Assembly: GCA_017983635.1 (NCBI GenBank)
Contig: JAGOBA010000004.1
Location: forward strand, 310,001-374,000
Length of the DNA stretch: 64,000 nt
From: Alphaproteobacteria bacterium
GTDB lineage: Bacteria; Pseudomonadota; Alphaproteobacteria; Micropepsales; Micropepsaceae
Direction: 5' to 3'
Position numbers and translations under genes: made by a program. The notes below the pieces were generated by a model, which saw only the letters and a program-made list of their open reading frames with translations, did not search any database and was not told the origin of the DNA. Shown piece by piece: positions 1-8,748 of this stretch. Position 1 is the first letter of the stretch, and each line of letters opens with the position of its first letter.

Positions 1-353
1 AGCGCCTTGTCCGCGTGCTCTGCCATGCCTGTAAGGAGCCGACGACTCTGGGCCCCGAATGGCGCGCCGAACTCAAGGCCATGAACGCGCCGCTGAGCGT
101 CCGCGTCTTCCGCGCGAAGGGCTGTCCGGCTTGCAACGGGACGGGCTACAAAGGCCGTACGGTGCTGTCGGAAATTCTGGTCCCAGACGAGCGCGTTCGC
201 CGCCTGGTTGCCGAGCGGGGCGGGGCCACACAGATCCACGCCGCAGCCATCGCGGGCGGCATGGAGAGCTTGCGCCGCAATGGCTTGCGAAAAGTTCTTG
301 AAGGTGTGACCACAGTGGAGGAAGTTTCCCGCGTCGCGCAGGAGGAAACATGA
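1..353 (+). CDS. gspE: Type II secretion ATPase GspE, C-terminal part (5' truncated by the window)
   Basis: Only the last ~117 residues are present; the frame is open back to the window edge. The visible part carries the tetracysteine zinc motif of GspE/PilB-type ATPases: a CHAC pair, then CPAC about 30 residues later, followed by GTGYKGRTVLSEIL, the usual sequence after the second pair. GspE is the cytoplasmic hexameric ATPase that powers pseudopilus assembly in type II secretion. The stop codon overlaps the start of the next gene (gspG) by 4 bp (ATGA), so the two are translationally coupled. The Walker motifs lie outside the window. A PilB/type IV pilus ATPase would look similar here, but the gspG neighbour favours GspE. 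Confidence 0.9.
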   Translation, partial: RLVRVLCHACKEPTTLGPEWRAELKAMNAPLSVRVFRAKGCPACNGTGYKGRTVLSEILVPDERVRRLVAERGGATQIHAAAIAGGMESLRRNGLRKVLEGVTTVEEVSRVAQEET

Positions 354-793
354 CCCCGTCGATTGCCAAGAAACGCCGTCGCCGCAGGTCGCAACGCGGC
401 TACTCGCTGCTTGAGTTGCTTGTCGTGCTCGCGATCATGGGCCTTCTCATCGCGATCGCAGGCCCGGTCATGATTGGTTATTTCGAAGCGTCGAAGGGCA
501 AGACCGCGAAGATCGAGATCTCCAACGTCTCGACGGCGCTCGACATGTACTACCTCGCTAACGGTTCCTATCCGACCGAGCAACAAGGTTTGAAGGCGCT
601 CATCGAACGCCCCGAAGGCGTGGCCACGTGGGACGGGCCGTACCTCAATCGAGCTGATGGCATCGTCGATCCGTGGGACCGCCCCTACCTCTACAAAATC
701 CCCGGCGCGCACGGAAAGTACGACATCTCCAGCCTCGGCGCGGACGGCAAAGAAGGCGGCACCGGCGATGATGCGGACCTTGGGTCTTGGTGA
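350..793 (+). CDS. gspG: Type II secretion major pseudopilin GspG
   Basis: A 147-residue major pseudopilin. A short, very basic leader (KKRRRRRSQRG) precedes a type III signal: prepilin peptidase should cleave after Gly, giving YSLLELLVVLAIMGLL with the conserved Glu at +5 of the mature protein. The C-terminal domain has the GspG landmarks YPTEQQGLKAL, DPWDRPYLYKIPG and a Gly/Asp-rich end (DISSLGADGKEGGTGDDADLGSW), which binds calcium in known GspG proteins. It polymerises into the periplasmic pseudopilus. The gene overlaps gspE by 4 bp. No further gsp genes follow: a convergent amidohydrolase ends 1 bp later, so the operon ends here or the rest lies elsewhere. Confidence 0.95.
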   Translation: MTPSIAKKRRRRRSQRGYSLLELLVVLAIMGLLIAIAGPVMIGYFEASKGKTAKIEISNVSTALDMYYLANGSYPTEQQGLKALIERPEGVATWDGPYLNRADGIVDPWDRPYLYKIPGAHGKYDISSLGADGKEGGTGDDADLGSW

Positions 794-794
794 G

Positions 795-1601
795 CTAGAC
801 CTTGAATACCCGGCGCGCGTTGCCACTCAGGAATGCAACCTTTGCCTCTTCGTCAAGGCCGAGCGACTCTAGCCCTTGAAGCGCTTTCGCGGGTGTGATC
901 ATCGGATAGTTCGTCCCGAACAGCACCTTTTGTCGGCCGTGTTCGCGCATGAACTGCACCAACTGTGGCGGATAGCGCATGGCGGTGTAGGCGGACGTGT
1001 CGATGTATACGTTGCTGTGCTTCGTCGCGACCGCAACGGCTTCGTCCGTCCACGGGTATCCAATGTGACCGCCGACAATGACCAGGTCGGGGAAGTCGAG
1101 CGCAACCTGATCGAGATAGATCGGCCGCCCGACCTCGGACGGCATCAGGGGGCCCGTATGCCCGATCTGTGTACAGAACGGCACGTTTAGTTCGCAACAC
1201 GCCACGTAGACCGGATAGAACCGCCGATCGGTCGGTGGAAGCTCCCACAACCAAGGAAGCACACGGATTGCTTTGAAACCGAGCTGTGTAACGCAACGTC
1301 GAATCTCCGCCACGGCCTGCATCGGCCGAGAGATGTCGACTGAGCCGACGCCGACGAGACGATCCGGCGCCTCCGCGATAAAGGCGGCAACTTCATCGTT
1401 TGAGATCATGACGTTGCGCGGCGCGACCCAAGCGCTGATGAGCGACTTGGTGACCCCAGCCTGATCCATCGCAGCCACCGTTGCCGAGACAGGAAGCGCC
1501 GATGTGAGGGCCGATGTTTTCGTCCAGCGCCGCAACGAATCGAAGATCGGATCTTGCGAATGCCGTAGCGTCGGATGTTGCGCCCAAGCGTCAATAATCA
1601 A
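795..1601 (-). CDS. Amidohydrolase-2 family metal-dependent hydrolase
   Basis: About 268 residues if it starts at the TTG at 1601, which is preceded by GGGAG at good spacing and begins (M)IIDAWAQHP. The longest open frame would run 46 bp into the upstream gene. The fold is that of the amidohydrolase-2 TIM barrel (ACMSD/dihydroxybenzoate decarboxylase type): GVGSVDISRP, GFKAIRVLPWLWELPP, a 'CTQIGHTGP' strand, GGHIGYPWTDEA and the late 'VLFGTNYPM' strand. The first His-x-His is not in its usual form, since IIDAWAQHP replaces DxHxH. Substrate is unknown. It follows the ATP-grasp/M32 fusion gene by 16 bp on the same strand, so the two probably share a transcript. Confidence 0.8.
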   Translation of the reverse strand: MIIDAWAQHPTLRHSQDPIFDSLRRWTKTSALTSALPVSATVAAMDQAGVTKSLISAWVAPRNVMISNDEVAAFIAEAPDRLVGVGSVDISRPMQAVAEIRRCVTQLGFKAIRVLPWLWELPPTDRRFYPVYVACCELNVPFCTQIGHTGPLMPSEVGRPIYLDQVALDFPDLVIVGGHIGYPWTDEAVAVATKHSNVYIDTSAYTAMRYPPQLVQFMREHGRQKVLFGTNYPMITPAKALQGLESLGLDEEAKVAFLSGNARRVFKV

Positions 1602-1617
1602 AAAGTCACTCCCGTGC

Positions 1618-4590
1618 CTAACGAAACTTCGCCTCGATATGCCGGAAGTAAGCACCGGCATCAAGCCCGCTCCCTGTCGCTCGTTGCATCAGATCGTCCG
1701 AAGGAAAGCGATCGCCCAGCCGATGCACTTTTTCCTGGAGCCAGCGGAGCAGCGGTGCAAATTCGCCACGGGCGACCTCGCCTTCGAGCTTATCGCGGCC
1801 ATAGCTTTCCACGAGTTGCGCGGCGTAGAGACTGCCGAGCGTGTAGGTCGGGAAGTAACCGAACATACCCGACGCCCAATGCCCGTCCTGGAGCACGCCT
1901 GTGCGATCGGTGTCCGGCTTGATGCCGATCAGGCTCTGACTGCGCTCCGCCCACGCGGCGGGTAGATCCGCCGTTTTGAGATCGCCCGCAATCAACGCGA
2001 CCTCAAGCTCGTACCGCAGCAGAATGTGCAGATGATATGAGAGTTCGTCCGCGTTCGCGCGAATGAAGCTGGGCTGCACGCGGTTCGTCGCTTGATAGAA
2101 TCTCTCCGCGTCTAACCCCGCTACCGCTTCGCCAAACAGCGGCTGCATCTTCGGAAACAGCTGTTTCCAGAATCCGCGCGAGCGTCCGACATGGTTCTCC
2201 CACAGCCGCGCTTGAGCCTCGTGCATGCCCATCGACGGCGCTTGCGCGAGCAGTGTGCCACGATCGCCCTTCGCCAGACCTTGGTCATAGAGCCCGTGTC
2301 CGCCCTCGTGCAGCGTTGTCAGCACCGCTTCGCCGAGGTCGTCGTCGTGCGTACGCAACGCAAGACGTACGTCGTCGAAACCGACGGCCGTCGTGCCCGG
2401 ATGCGTCGCGCGATCGAGATGCCCGCGCGCGAAATCGAACCCAATGCTCTTCAATACATCGCGGCAGAGTTCCCACAGCTTCGCCTCCGGAAACTTGCGC
2501 GTCCGCGTCAAGGCTTCCGGCCAATCGGCCGTTTTGCGCGTCGCCGCTTGCACCAGCGGCACCAACCGCGCCTTCAGGTCGTTCAGCACCGGATCGAGCC
2601 GAGCCCGCGTCATGCCGGGCTCGTATTCGTCGAGCAACACGTCGTAGGGATCAGCCTTTGCGTCGAGCGCCTGCGCCGACTCCCGCAACAGGCTTACGGT
2701 CTCCGCGAGGGCAGGGGCGAGCATCTTGAAGTCGTTCTTCGATCGGGCTCTTTCCCACGCTGCGGCGGAACGCGAGCGCGCATGCGCGAACGCGCGCACC
2801 AGATCGGCCGGTAGTGCAATCTCGCTGGTCCGCAAATCACGCAACAATTCAAGTTCCCGCCGCCACCGTTCGTCGCCGTCCTTCTCGGCCGCAACCTCTT
2901 CGATCAAGTCGCCGAGTTCATCCGACGTCAGCAGTGAGTGCCGCGCGGCTTCCAGGGTCGCCAGCTGTTCGCCGCGCTCCTCGCGTCCGCCTTCCGGAAG
3001 CACGGTCTCCTCATCCCACTCCAACACCGCAATCGCATTGTCGAAATGCTGCAGATCGCCGATCTGTTTGCGCAGCGTCTGCTCCGCACCGTCGGCACGA
3101 TTTTGCGAACGCTTCGGCACACGCAACTCGTCCGGCTGATGCCCGACCAGAACAGCCGCCATCCCGCCATGTTGTGCGACGTTGACGACCTGCTTCTGAC
3201 TGACCCGGCACATGATGCCGAGCCCGTTCTCCGTCGGTGCAAAGCCCATGACGGCATAGAACGGCTCGCTGAACACGCGCCCATCGGCACCGATGATCGG
3301 AAACTCGGAGACGGGCAGGCGGGTGATCGACTGCACTACCCAAGAGGAGTCGGCGCTGTCTGCACCGGCCACGGCCTCATTGATGATCCTTTCCCATTCC
3401 GATTGCTCCGTCGACGGTCCGATCGTGACCCCTTCGCCCCCGTACGCACGGTTCGGCTTCATCACCAACTGCTCGCGATGCGTGCGCACGAACTCCAGAA
3501 GATCGCCGTCCACATTGTGCGGCAGCGACGTGCGCCGGTCGCCGACGACCCGCGTCCACAGGACGTGGCGACGGAACACCCGGCACTCCTCGGCGCTGAA
3601 ATAGGTCTCGGCAATCGCCGGGTCGGTCAGAATCTCCCAGCAGCTCTTGTGATCGAAATCGCCAACCAACGACGACACGATCCGGTTCTGCTTGAACAGC
3701 ATCCGCATCGCATCCAACGGCTTGCCGAGTTCCGCCTCAAGTTCGATCAGATCGCGCGTCTCATAGTCGCGATAGGCCACATCCACGCAGACATCACCGT
3801 AGTAGACGTCCCCATCCTTGATCCGAAGCTCGCTCGGATCGGCATGCGTGATCGTCAGCCCGTGCTTCTTCGACAGGTACTCGCTCAACACCGACTGCTC
3901 GTTGATCCCATCTTCGGCATACTTCGGCTCGACGAACGACAACCGGCAGCCATTCCGCCCCAGCGCGCGCGAGTGGTCGATCAAAACCTGAATGAACAGG
4001 TCGCGCTGATCGCGCGGCAGTTCGATCCGCAAGCCGGGATCGTGCGCCAGCAGAGTCGGCACGATATCGCGCATGACGAGTTGTTCGGCCAGCGGCGAGT
4101 AGTTGATGCCACCCACGCCCGACAGGTTCGCCTCCATAAAGTGCAGTGTGTCCTGCCACCCGGCCGCCGTGAAATCGCATACGGCATCGAGCCGCCCATA
4201 GACCGTGTTCACCCGATCGTGCGCGGGCGTCCAGGTGTCGCGCAGCCACGCTTCTTCGCCCTCGGTGATGGCGATGACCTTCCGGATCTTTTCGACGTTC
4301 AAGTAGAGCGCGGGCAGCCGCTTCAGCGCCTCCGTCAGCCGCTGGCACACATGATGGACGTAAGCCAGCTGCTCGTTCATCGCCAGCAGCGGGCGGAGCA
4401 TCACCGGGATGGGCTCCATCTTGCCGTCCCGTTCATAGGTCAGGTCGTTCAGCAGAATATCGTCGCGCATGCGCTTTGAGATATGCGCGAAGGTCAGATC
4501 GCTCACATGCCCCGCCGCCCGCCGGACCCGGCTGTCCAGTGACGATCCCGCAAGACCCAGAGTCTCATTTGGGCTTAAGATAGCGGTCAT
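1618..4590 (-). CDS. Fusion of circularly permuted ATP-grasp ligase and M32 metallocarboxypeptidase
   Basis: A 990-residue protein starting at the ATG at 4590 (AAGGGGA upstream), not the longer frame at 4656. Roughly residues 30-490 look like a circularly permuted ATP-grasp ligase: FMEANLSGVGGINYSP, FVEPKYAEDGINEQSVL, YRDYETRDLIELE and the nucleotide-binding LVMKPNRAYGGEGVTIGP. From about residue 510 to the end it is a complete M32 carboxypeptidase (Taq type): LEWDEETVLPEGG, zinc site HEGGH at 761-765, third-ligand segment HEAQARLWENHVGRS, and the C-terminal GMFGYFPTYTLGS. M32 enzymes are usually ~500-residue stand-alone proteins. One domain should form amide bonds and the other remove C-terminal residues. 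There is no signal peptide, so it should be cytoplasmic. It is divergent from the alpha/beta hydrolase at 4660. Confidence 0.85.
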   Translation of the reverse strand: MTAILSPNETLGLAGSSLDSRVRRAAGHVSDLTFAHISKRMRDDILLNDLTYERDGKMEPIPVMLRPLLAMNEQLAYVHHVCQRLTEALKRLPALYLNVEKIRKVIAITEGEEAWLRDTWTPAHDRVNTVYGRLDAVCDFTAAGWQDTLHFMEANLSGVGGINYSPLAEQLVMRDIVPTLLAHDPGLRIELPRDQRDLFIQVLIDHSRALGRNGCRLSFVEPKYAEDGINEQSVLSEYLSKKHGLTITHADPSELRIKDGDVYYGDVCVDVAYRDYETRDLIELEAELGKPLDAMRMLFKQNRIVSSLVGDFDHKSCWEILTDPAIAETYFSAEECRVFRRHVLWTRVVGDRRTSLPHNVDGDLLEFVRTHREQLVMKPNRAYGGEGVTIGPSTEQSEWERIINEAVAGADSADSSWVVQSITRLPVSEFPIIGADGRVFSEPFYAVMGFAPTENGLGIMCRVSQKQVVNVAQHGGMAAVLVGHQPDELRVPKRSQNRADGAEQTLRKQIGDLQHFDNAIAVLEWDEETVLPEGGREERGEQLATLEAARHSLLTSDELGDLIEEVAAEKDGDERWRRELELLRDLRTSEIALPADLVRAFAHARSRSAAAWERARSKNDFKMLAPALAETVSLLRESAQALDAKADPYDVLLDEYEPGMTRARLDPVLNDLKARLVPLVQAATRKTADWPEALTRTRKFPEAKLWELCRDVLKSIGFDFARGHLDRATHPGTTAVGFDDVRLALRTHDDDLGEAVLTTLHEGGHGLYDQGLAKGDRGTLLAQAPSMGMHEAQARLWENHVGRSRGFWKQLFPKMQPLFGEAVAGLDAERFYQATNRVQPSFIRANADELSYHLHILLRYELEVALIAGDLKTADLPAAWAERSQSLIGIKPDTDRTGVLQDGHWASGMFGYFPTYTLGSLYAAQLVESYGRDKLEGEVARGEFAPLLRWLQEKVHRLGDRFPSDDLMQRATGSGLDAGAYFRHIEAKFR

Positions 4591-4659
4591 GGCATCCCCT
4601 TCAGTAGCGCGATTCCAGGGGATAGCATGGCCGCCCGCCGGCCGATAAGGGGACACGCT

Positions 4660-5337
4660 ATGGACGCCAAAGCCGTCACAATCAGCGTTGATGATACGCG
4701 CCGCGTTTCGGGCCTACTGCTTGCGCCGCGGAAGCCAAAGGCCTGCTATGTCCTCGCGCACGGCGCGGGCGCTGGGATGACCCACCCGTTCATGGACGCC
4801 GTCGCCCAAGCGTTGGCCGTGCGCGAGATCGCGACGCTGCGCTACCAGTTCCCGTATATGGAACAAGGCTCCAAGCGCCCGGACTCACCGAAACTCGCGC
4901 ACGCGACTGTCCGCGCCGCCGTCGCCACCGCAGCGAAGCTACTGCTGACGACGCCGCTCATCGCCGGCGGAAAGTCCTTCGGTGGCCGCATGACCTCGCA
5001 AGCCCAAGCTGCCCAACCGCTTGCCGGAGTCCGCGGTCTCGCGTTCCTCGGCTTCCCGCTCCATCCGGCAGGTGCCCCGTCGAGCGAGCGCGCCAAACAC
5101 CTCGCTGACATCCGCATTCCGATGTTGTTTCTCCAAGGCAGCCGTGACGCGCTGGCCGGCCTCGACGAACTGAAACCCCTCATCAAGAAACTCGGCGCCT
5201 GCGCAACTTTGTACCTGACCAACGATGCCGATCATTCCTTCCACATTCCCGCCCGAACCAGCCGTACGGACGCGGAGGTCTTGACGGAGATCATGGATGC
5301 CCTAGCCGCTTGGACCACGGAGACCATCGGCGCTTAG
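4660..5337 (+). CDS. Small alpha/beta hydrolase (COG3571-like / dienelactone hydrolase superfamily)
   Basis: About 225 residues from the ATG at 4660, which has AAGGGGA just upstream; an earlier in-frame ATG at 4627 lacks such a site. Visible are the oxyanion strand YVLAHGAGAGMTHPFM, the nucleophile elbow GGKSFGGRM (G-x-S-x-G), an acid-side strand MLFLQGSRDALAGLDEL and a catalytic histidine in DADHSFHIP. Proteins of this type are cytosolic serine hydrolases of unknown natural substrate. The gene diverges from the ATP-grasp/M32 fusion with only 69 bp between the starts, so both promoters are in that gap. Its 3' end overlaps the convergent downstream gene by 4 bp. Confidence 0.85.
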   Translation: MDAKAVTISVDDTRRVSGLLLAPRKPKACYVLAHGAGAGMTHPFMDAVAQALAVREIATLRYQFPYMEQGSKRPDSPKLAHATVRAAVATAAKLLLTTPLIAGGKSFGGRMTSQAQAAQPLAGVRGLAFLGFPLHPAGAPSSERAKHLADIRIPMLFLQGSRDALAGLDELKPLIKKLGACATLYLTNDADHSFHIPARTSRTDAEVLTEIMDALAAWTTETIGA

Positions 5338-5852
5338 TCGTCGATCGTCTCGCCTGTCGAAAGCCGGACCTTGCGCTCGATCCAACCACCGGGTGGATCC
5401 ATCTCCGCATCGAGCTTGACAATGTCGTCGCCGACACTGCCGATAATAACGCCGTCGACCGCCAAGTCGTCGCGCCGCCATAGGGCTGCGCCGTCCGCGC
5501 CGAGACGCACCAAGCCGCTATCGAATGCGACCAGACACCAATCGTCGCTCATTTGCAGCGATCCGAAATAGCCCCAGAACGTATGCATACCCTGCGCCCG
5601 CGTCGGCAGATGCACCCAATAGAGCGCGCTGCCATAACCCACGAGCAAGAGATCCCGCCAAATCTGCACGTCCTCAAAGACGCACGCTTGTTCCTTGAGC
5701 GGGTAGATGTCGCAGCGCAAGCGAACGCCGTCTCCCTCTACCAGCACATAGCACTCGGGCGTCCCCACGATTGCGGCTGGGTCGCCCACCCGCAGAGGTT
5801 CTGTCTCCGACCAAGCTTGGTCGAGGACATGGACAATTTTCCCACCAATCAC
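5334..5852 (-). CDS. Hypothetical protein, beta-rich
   Basis: A 172-residue protein that I do not recognise. It starts at a GTG (5852) preceded by GGTGAAGGAT. It lacks a signal peptide and membrane segments. It is rich in short hydrophobic strands separated by turns (VYVLVEGDG, LLLVGYGSALYWVHL, WCLVAFDSGLVRLGADG, GVIIGSVGDDIVKLDAEMDPPGGW), which suggests a beta-propeller-like or repeated-strand fold. The end DPPGGWIERKVRLSTGETIDD resembles small conserved hypothetical proteins of proteobacteria. The gene is convergent with the alpha/beta hydrolase (4-bp overlap) and divergent from murJ. Function unknown. Confidence 0.65.
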   Translation of the reverse strand: MIGGKIVHVLDQAWSETEPLRVGDPAAIVGTPECYVLVEGDGVRLRCDIYPLKEQACVFEDVQIWRDLLLVGYGSALYWVHLPTRAQGMHTFWGYFGSLQMSDDWCLVAFDSGLVRLGADGAALWRRDDLAVDGVIIGSVGDDIVKLDAEMDPPGGWIERKVRLSTGETIDD

Positions 5853-5949
5853 CTAGCGATCCTTCACCTGCCCTGTGACGTTTGCCCTTATCGCAGGCCC
5901 CCGGTTCCATGCCAATCTGGGGTACATCAGTTCGGATTCGCGCTCCCCT

Positions 5950-7458
5950 ATGTTTCGTTCCCTGCTTTCCGTCGGCGGTTTTACGCTCCTGAGCCGCATC
6001 GCAGGCCTCGTGCGCGACATGGTTATGGCGCCCATTTTGGGCCACGGCGCGTTATCGGACGCGTTCTTCGTCGCGTTCCGCTTACCAAACCATTTCCGCA
6101 CGATCTTCGCAGAGGGCGCGTACAACGCCGCCTTTGTGCCGATGTATACGGGCCTGCGCGCGGAAAGCCCCGCGAAGGCGCACCATTTCTCCCGCGTCAT
6201 GCTGGGCTGGCAAATCGCCGTGCAGCTCGTGCTGCTGGTGATCGCACTGGTTGCGACGGAGTTCTTCGTCGCAGTGCTGGCGCCCGGGTACATCGACAAG
6301 CCGGAGCAAATGGCGCTGGCCGTCAACCTTACGCGTATCACGTTCGTCTATCTCATCTGCATCGCGATCGTGACCCACCTGGGCGGCATGCTGAACGCGG
6401 AGAAGAAATTCTGGGCTGCCGCCGCGGCGCCGATACTCTTGAATATCGCCATGGCCGGCGCCCTCGGCATCGCTTTCCTCTTCCCGAGTGCGGGGCACGC
6501 GGCGGCCTGGGGTGTGGTCGCAGGTGGCTTCCTTGAAGTGCTGCTGCTCGTCGGCGCCGCCCGTGCCGCGAACCTCCCGGTCATGCCGGCGCTCCCCACC
6601 GGCGACGCCAACAGCCGCGAGTTCCTCAAACGCTTCGGCCCCGCGACGCTCGGTGCGGCCGGCGTGCAGCTCGCCCTTTTCGCCGACACGATCTTGGCGA
6701 GCTATCTCGGCGCCGGCGCCTACACCTCGCTCTACTATGCCGACCGCGTGAACCAGTTGCCGATGGGCGTGATCGCGATTGCGCTGGGCACGATCCTCTT
6801 GCCCGAAATGTCACGCAGCACCCACGCCGGTGACACGACCCAGACAGCCCGCGCCTTCAACCGCGGCACCGAAATGGGCCTGTTGCTGACCATGCCGTGC
6901 CTGGCGGCGTTTGTCGTGTTCCCTGAGGCGATTATGCAGGGTCTCTTCGCCCGTGGCGCGTTCGACGTCGAGGCTGCGAATGCCGCTGCCTCCGTGCTCG
7001 TCGCTTATTCGTGGGCGCTTCCGGCGTTCGTCGTCTTGCGGACGGTCACACCGCTGTTCCACGCCGGCGGCGACACACGGACGCCCGTCATCGCAACCAT
7101 GATCGCAATGGCCTGCAACCTCGCCGTCAAGTTCGGCTTGATCGTCGGCCTCCATTTTGGCGTTGAGGGTCTCGCGCTAGGTACGGCCGTCGGCACCTGG
7201 GTAAACGTCATCATCTTGGCGGCATTCGCCTGGTCGCGCGGCCTGCTGAAGGTCGATACGCAGCTCATCGACAACGGCTTGCGTATCATTTGCGCGACCA
7301 TGTTCGCTGCCATCGTTGCCTGGTTGTTGGCGGAGCCGCTTGCAGATTCGCTACCGGCGCTGCCGCACCTGCGCGCGTTGGTCTTCGCAGCGATATTGGG
7401 CGTGGCGACACTTGTCGCCTATGGCGTGTCCCTCGTCGGCTTTGGGTGGAAGCGTTGA
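5950..7458 (+). CDS. murJ: Lipid II flippase MurJ (MviN)
   Basis: About 502 residues from the ATG at 5950. The N-terminus FRSLLSVGGFTLLSRIAGLVRD and the following LSDAFFVAFRLPNHFRTIFAEGAYNAAFVP are the hallmark of MurJ/MviN. The protein has the expected ~14 membrane segments of the MOP-exporter fold, including the conserved region 'YYADRVNQLPMGVIAIALGTILLPEMSR'-like stretch around residues 255-285 and the late FHAGGDTRTPV loop. It flips lipid II across the cytoplasmic membrane for peptidoglycan synthesis. The longer open frame (from 5875) adds a non-membrane leader that does not fit the family. The stop overlaps the start of the next small gene. Confidence 0.96.
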   Translation: MFRSLLSVGGFTLLSRIAGLVRDMVMAPILGHGALSDAFFVAFRLPNHFRTIFAEGAYNAAFVPMYTGLRAESPAKAHHFSRVMLGWQIAVQLVLLVIALVATEFFVAVLAPGYIDKPEQMALAVNLTRITFVYLICIAIVTHLGGMLNAEKKFWAAAAAPILLNIAMAGALGIAFLFPSAGHAAAWGVVAGGFLEVLLLVGAARAANLPVMPALPTGDANSREFLKRFGPATLGAAGVQLALFADTILASYLGAGAYTSLYYADRVNQLPMGVIAIALGTILLPEMSRSTHAGDTTQTARAFNRGTEMGLLLTMPCLAAFVVFPEAIMQGLFARGAFDVEAANAAASVLVAYSWALPAFVVLRTVTPLFHAGGDTRTPVIATMIAMACNLAVKFGLIVGLHFGVEGLALGTAVGTWVNVIILAAFAWSRGLLKVDTQLIDNGLRIICATMFAAIVAWLLAEPLADSLPALPHLRALVFAAILGVATLVAYGVSLVGFGWKR

Positions 7459-7790
7459 CGCAGCTTGAGGCGATGGCGCTGACGTTCGCAATCGAAGCGC
7501 CGGTCGCGGCCGTGCTGGCGTTCTGGTTTGCACGAAAGCCGCTTCTCTGCGCCGGCGCCGCCATCGCTGGTACGACGATCACCCACCCAGTTCTTTGGGC
7601 AGTGTACTATGGCGCTCGCACAGCACTTGGTGCGCTCACCACGCCGATCCTGGAAGGCGTCATCATCGCCGTCGAAACGCTGGGCTATCGCGCCATCGCA
7701 ACGACGCGCTGGGATGAGGCTGCGCTGTTCTCCGTCCTCGCCAACGCTGCGTCCTGGGGGGGCGGCGAACTCATCTACGCAATGACGTGA
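7446..7790 (+). CDS. Small membrane protein downstream of murJ
   Basis: About 114 residues if it starts at the GTG at 7446 (alternatives: TTG 7455, ATG 7473), overlapping the end of murJ by 4 to 13 bp in the first two cases. Three or four hydrophobic segments are visible (ALTFAIEAPVAAVLAFWFA, an AGAAIAGTTITHPVLWAVYY region, a GVIIAVETLGYRAI region and the tail SVLANAASWGGGELIYAM), so it is an inner-membrane protein. I do not recognise the family. The overlap with murJ suggests co-translation. The 3' end overlaps the convergent membrane-protein gene by 20 bp. Confidence 0.65.
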   Translation: MEALTQLEAMALTFAIEAPVAAVLAFWFARKPLLCAGAAIAGTTITHPVLWAVYYGARTALGALTTPILEGVIIAVETLGYRAIATTRWDEAALFSVLANAASWGGGELIYAMT

Positions 7791-8748
7791 AGCCTTGGCC
7801 CACGGCCATGAGAAGGATTGGCAGTTCGATCCACGCATGGATCGCCGCCGCCACGCTGTAGCCCGCCCGCGCATCGGTATAGGCGACCGCGTAGATCCCA
7901 AACGCCACCGCCGAAATCGCCGCCACTGTGCCTGCGAACACATGCCAGCTCGGCCACGGCACGATCGTCTCGTGCCGCTCGCCGTTCTTCGCCTTTAGAA
8001 GTTGCGGCAGCAATACGATCACGGCGACATAGTGCATCGACTGCGCCACAACCGCCGCCGAGAACAGGTGCATGTCCGTGAACCCCGGCGGCAGGAAGGA
8101 GAGCAGGGGCTTATCGCCCGCGCCGAACATCGAGAGCGATTGCGTCGCCTCGACGTGGAACAACAATGCGCCCATCTGATGAAACACACCCGTCGCGACC
8201 AGCGCCGGCAACACGAAGAACGGCACACTCAGCAACAGCATCCACCGCCGCCGCTCCTCACCCTCCGTGGTCTCGGCGACAAAGGCCAACGGCGTCAGAT
8301 TGTGCACCCACGCCCAAACGACGAAGGTCAAGATCGGCTGATAGATCACGCCCAGCGCAAACACACACCCGATCGCCGCACCGAGGAGCCGTTTCTCGCG
8401 CATGAACGCCGCCGCGGCGAACGCCAGCAACGCGCCCAACGAAAACTCGTACCAAATGAACAGGTCACCCATCAGCCAGTGCAAGCCGTTCGCGATCCGC
8501 CCGGCCGCAATCAGCGCGACCAGCCCGCCGATAATCGCCAGCGCATGCCGCGGCGTGCGGGCGCTGAACCGCTCATCGACATAGCGCAGCTCGTAAAGAA
8601 CGTGCGGCAAACCGAATGCACTGATCATGAGAACGAACGCTGCGATCGGCGCGATCACCACGGAAACGACGGCGATCACGGAGACGCCCGCCCAAATCAG
8701 CGCTAGCCGTCTTGTGTTGGCGTCGAGCGCCCCAAAGGTCAGATTCAT
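7771..8748 (-). CDS. Polytopic membrane protein with intramembrane histidines
   Basis: About 325 residues from the ATG at 8748 (an ATG four codons earlier is also possible). Seven to nine hydrophobic segments are separated by short loops. Several histidines sit at membrane edges in motif-like settings: FGLPHVLYELRYVDERF, NGLHWLMGDLF, QSMHYVAVIVLLP and IHAWIELPILLM. This spacing recalls membrane iron oxygenases such as the Brp/Blh beta-carotene dioxygenases, but I cannot align it with confidence and give no symbol. It is transcribed away from the 8.8-9.2 kb non-coding region and converges on the murJ operon. Confidence 0.75.
   Translation of the reverse strand: MNLTFGALDANTRRLALIWAGVSVIAVVSVVIAPIAAFVLMISAFGLPHVLYELRYVDERFSARTPRHALAIIGGLVALIAAGRIANGLHWLMGDLFIWYEFSLGALLAFAAAAFMREKRLLGAAIGCVFALGVIYQPILTFVVWAWVHNLTPLAFVAETTEGEERRRWMLLLSVPFFVLPALVATGVFHQMGALLFHVEATQSLSMFGAGDKPLLSFLPPGFTDMHLFSAAVVAQSMHYVAVIVLLPQLLKAKNGERHETIVPWPSWHVFAGTVAAISAVAFGIYAVAYTDARAGYSVAAAIHAWIELPILLMAVGQGFTSLRR

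Noticed and set aside
2938-4479. A 513-codon open frame opposite the ATP-grasp/M32 gene, and similar long antisense frames at 34253-36127, 61013-62512, 16842-18377 and 19640-20764
   Set aside because: They are antisense or shifted shadows of well-supported genes in GC-rich DNA. Their translations are Arg/His/Gln-rich and low in hydrophobic or motif content.
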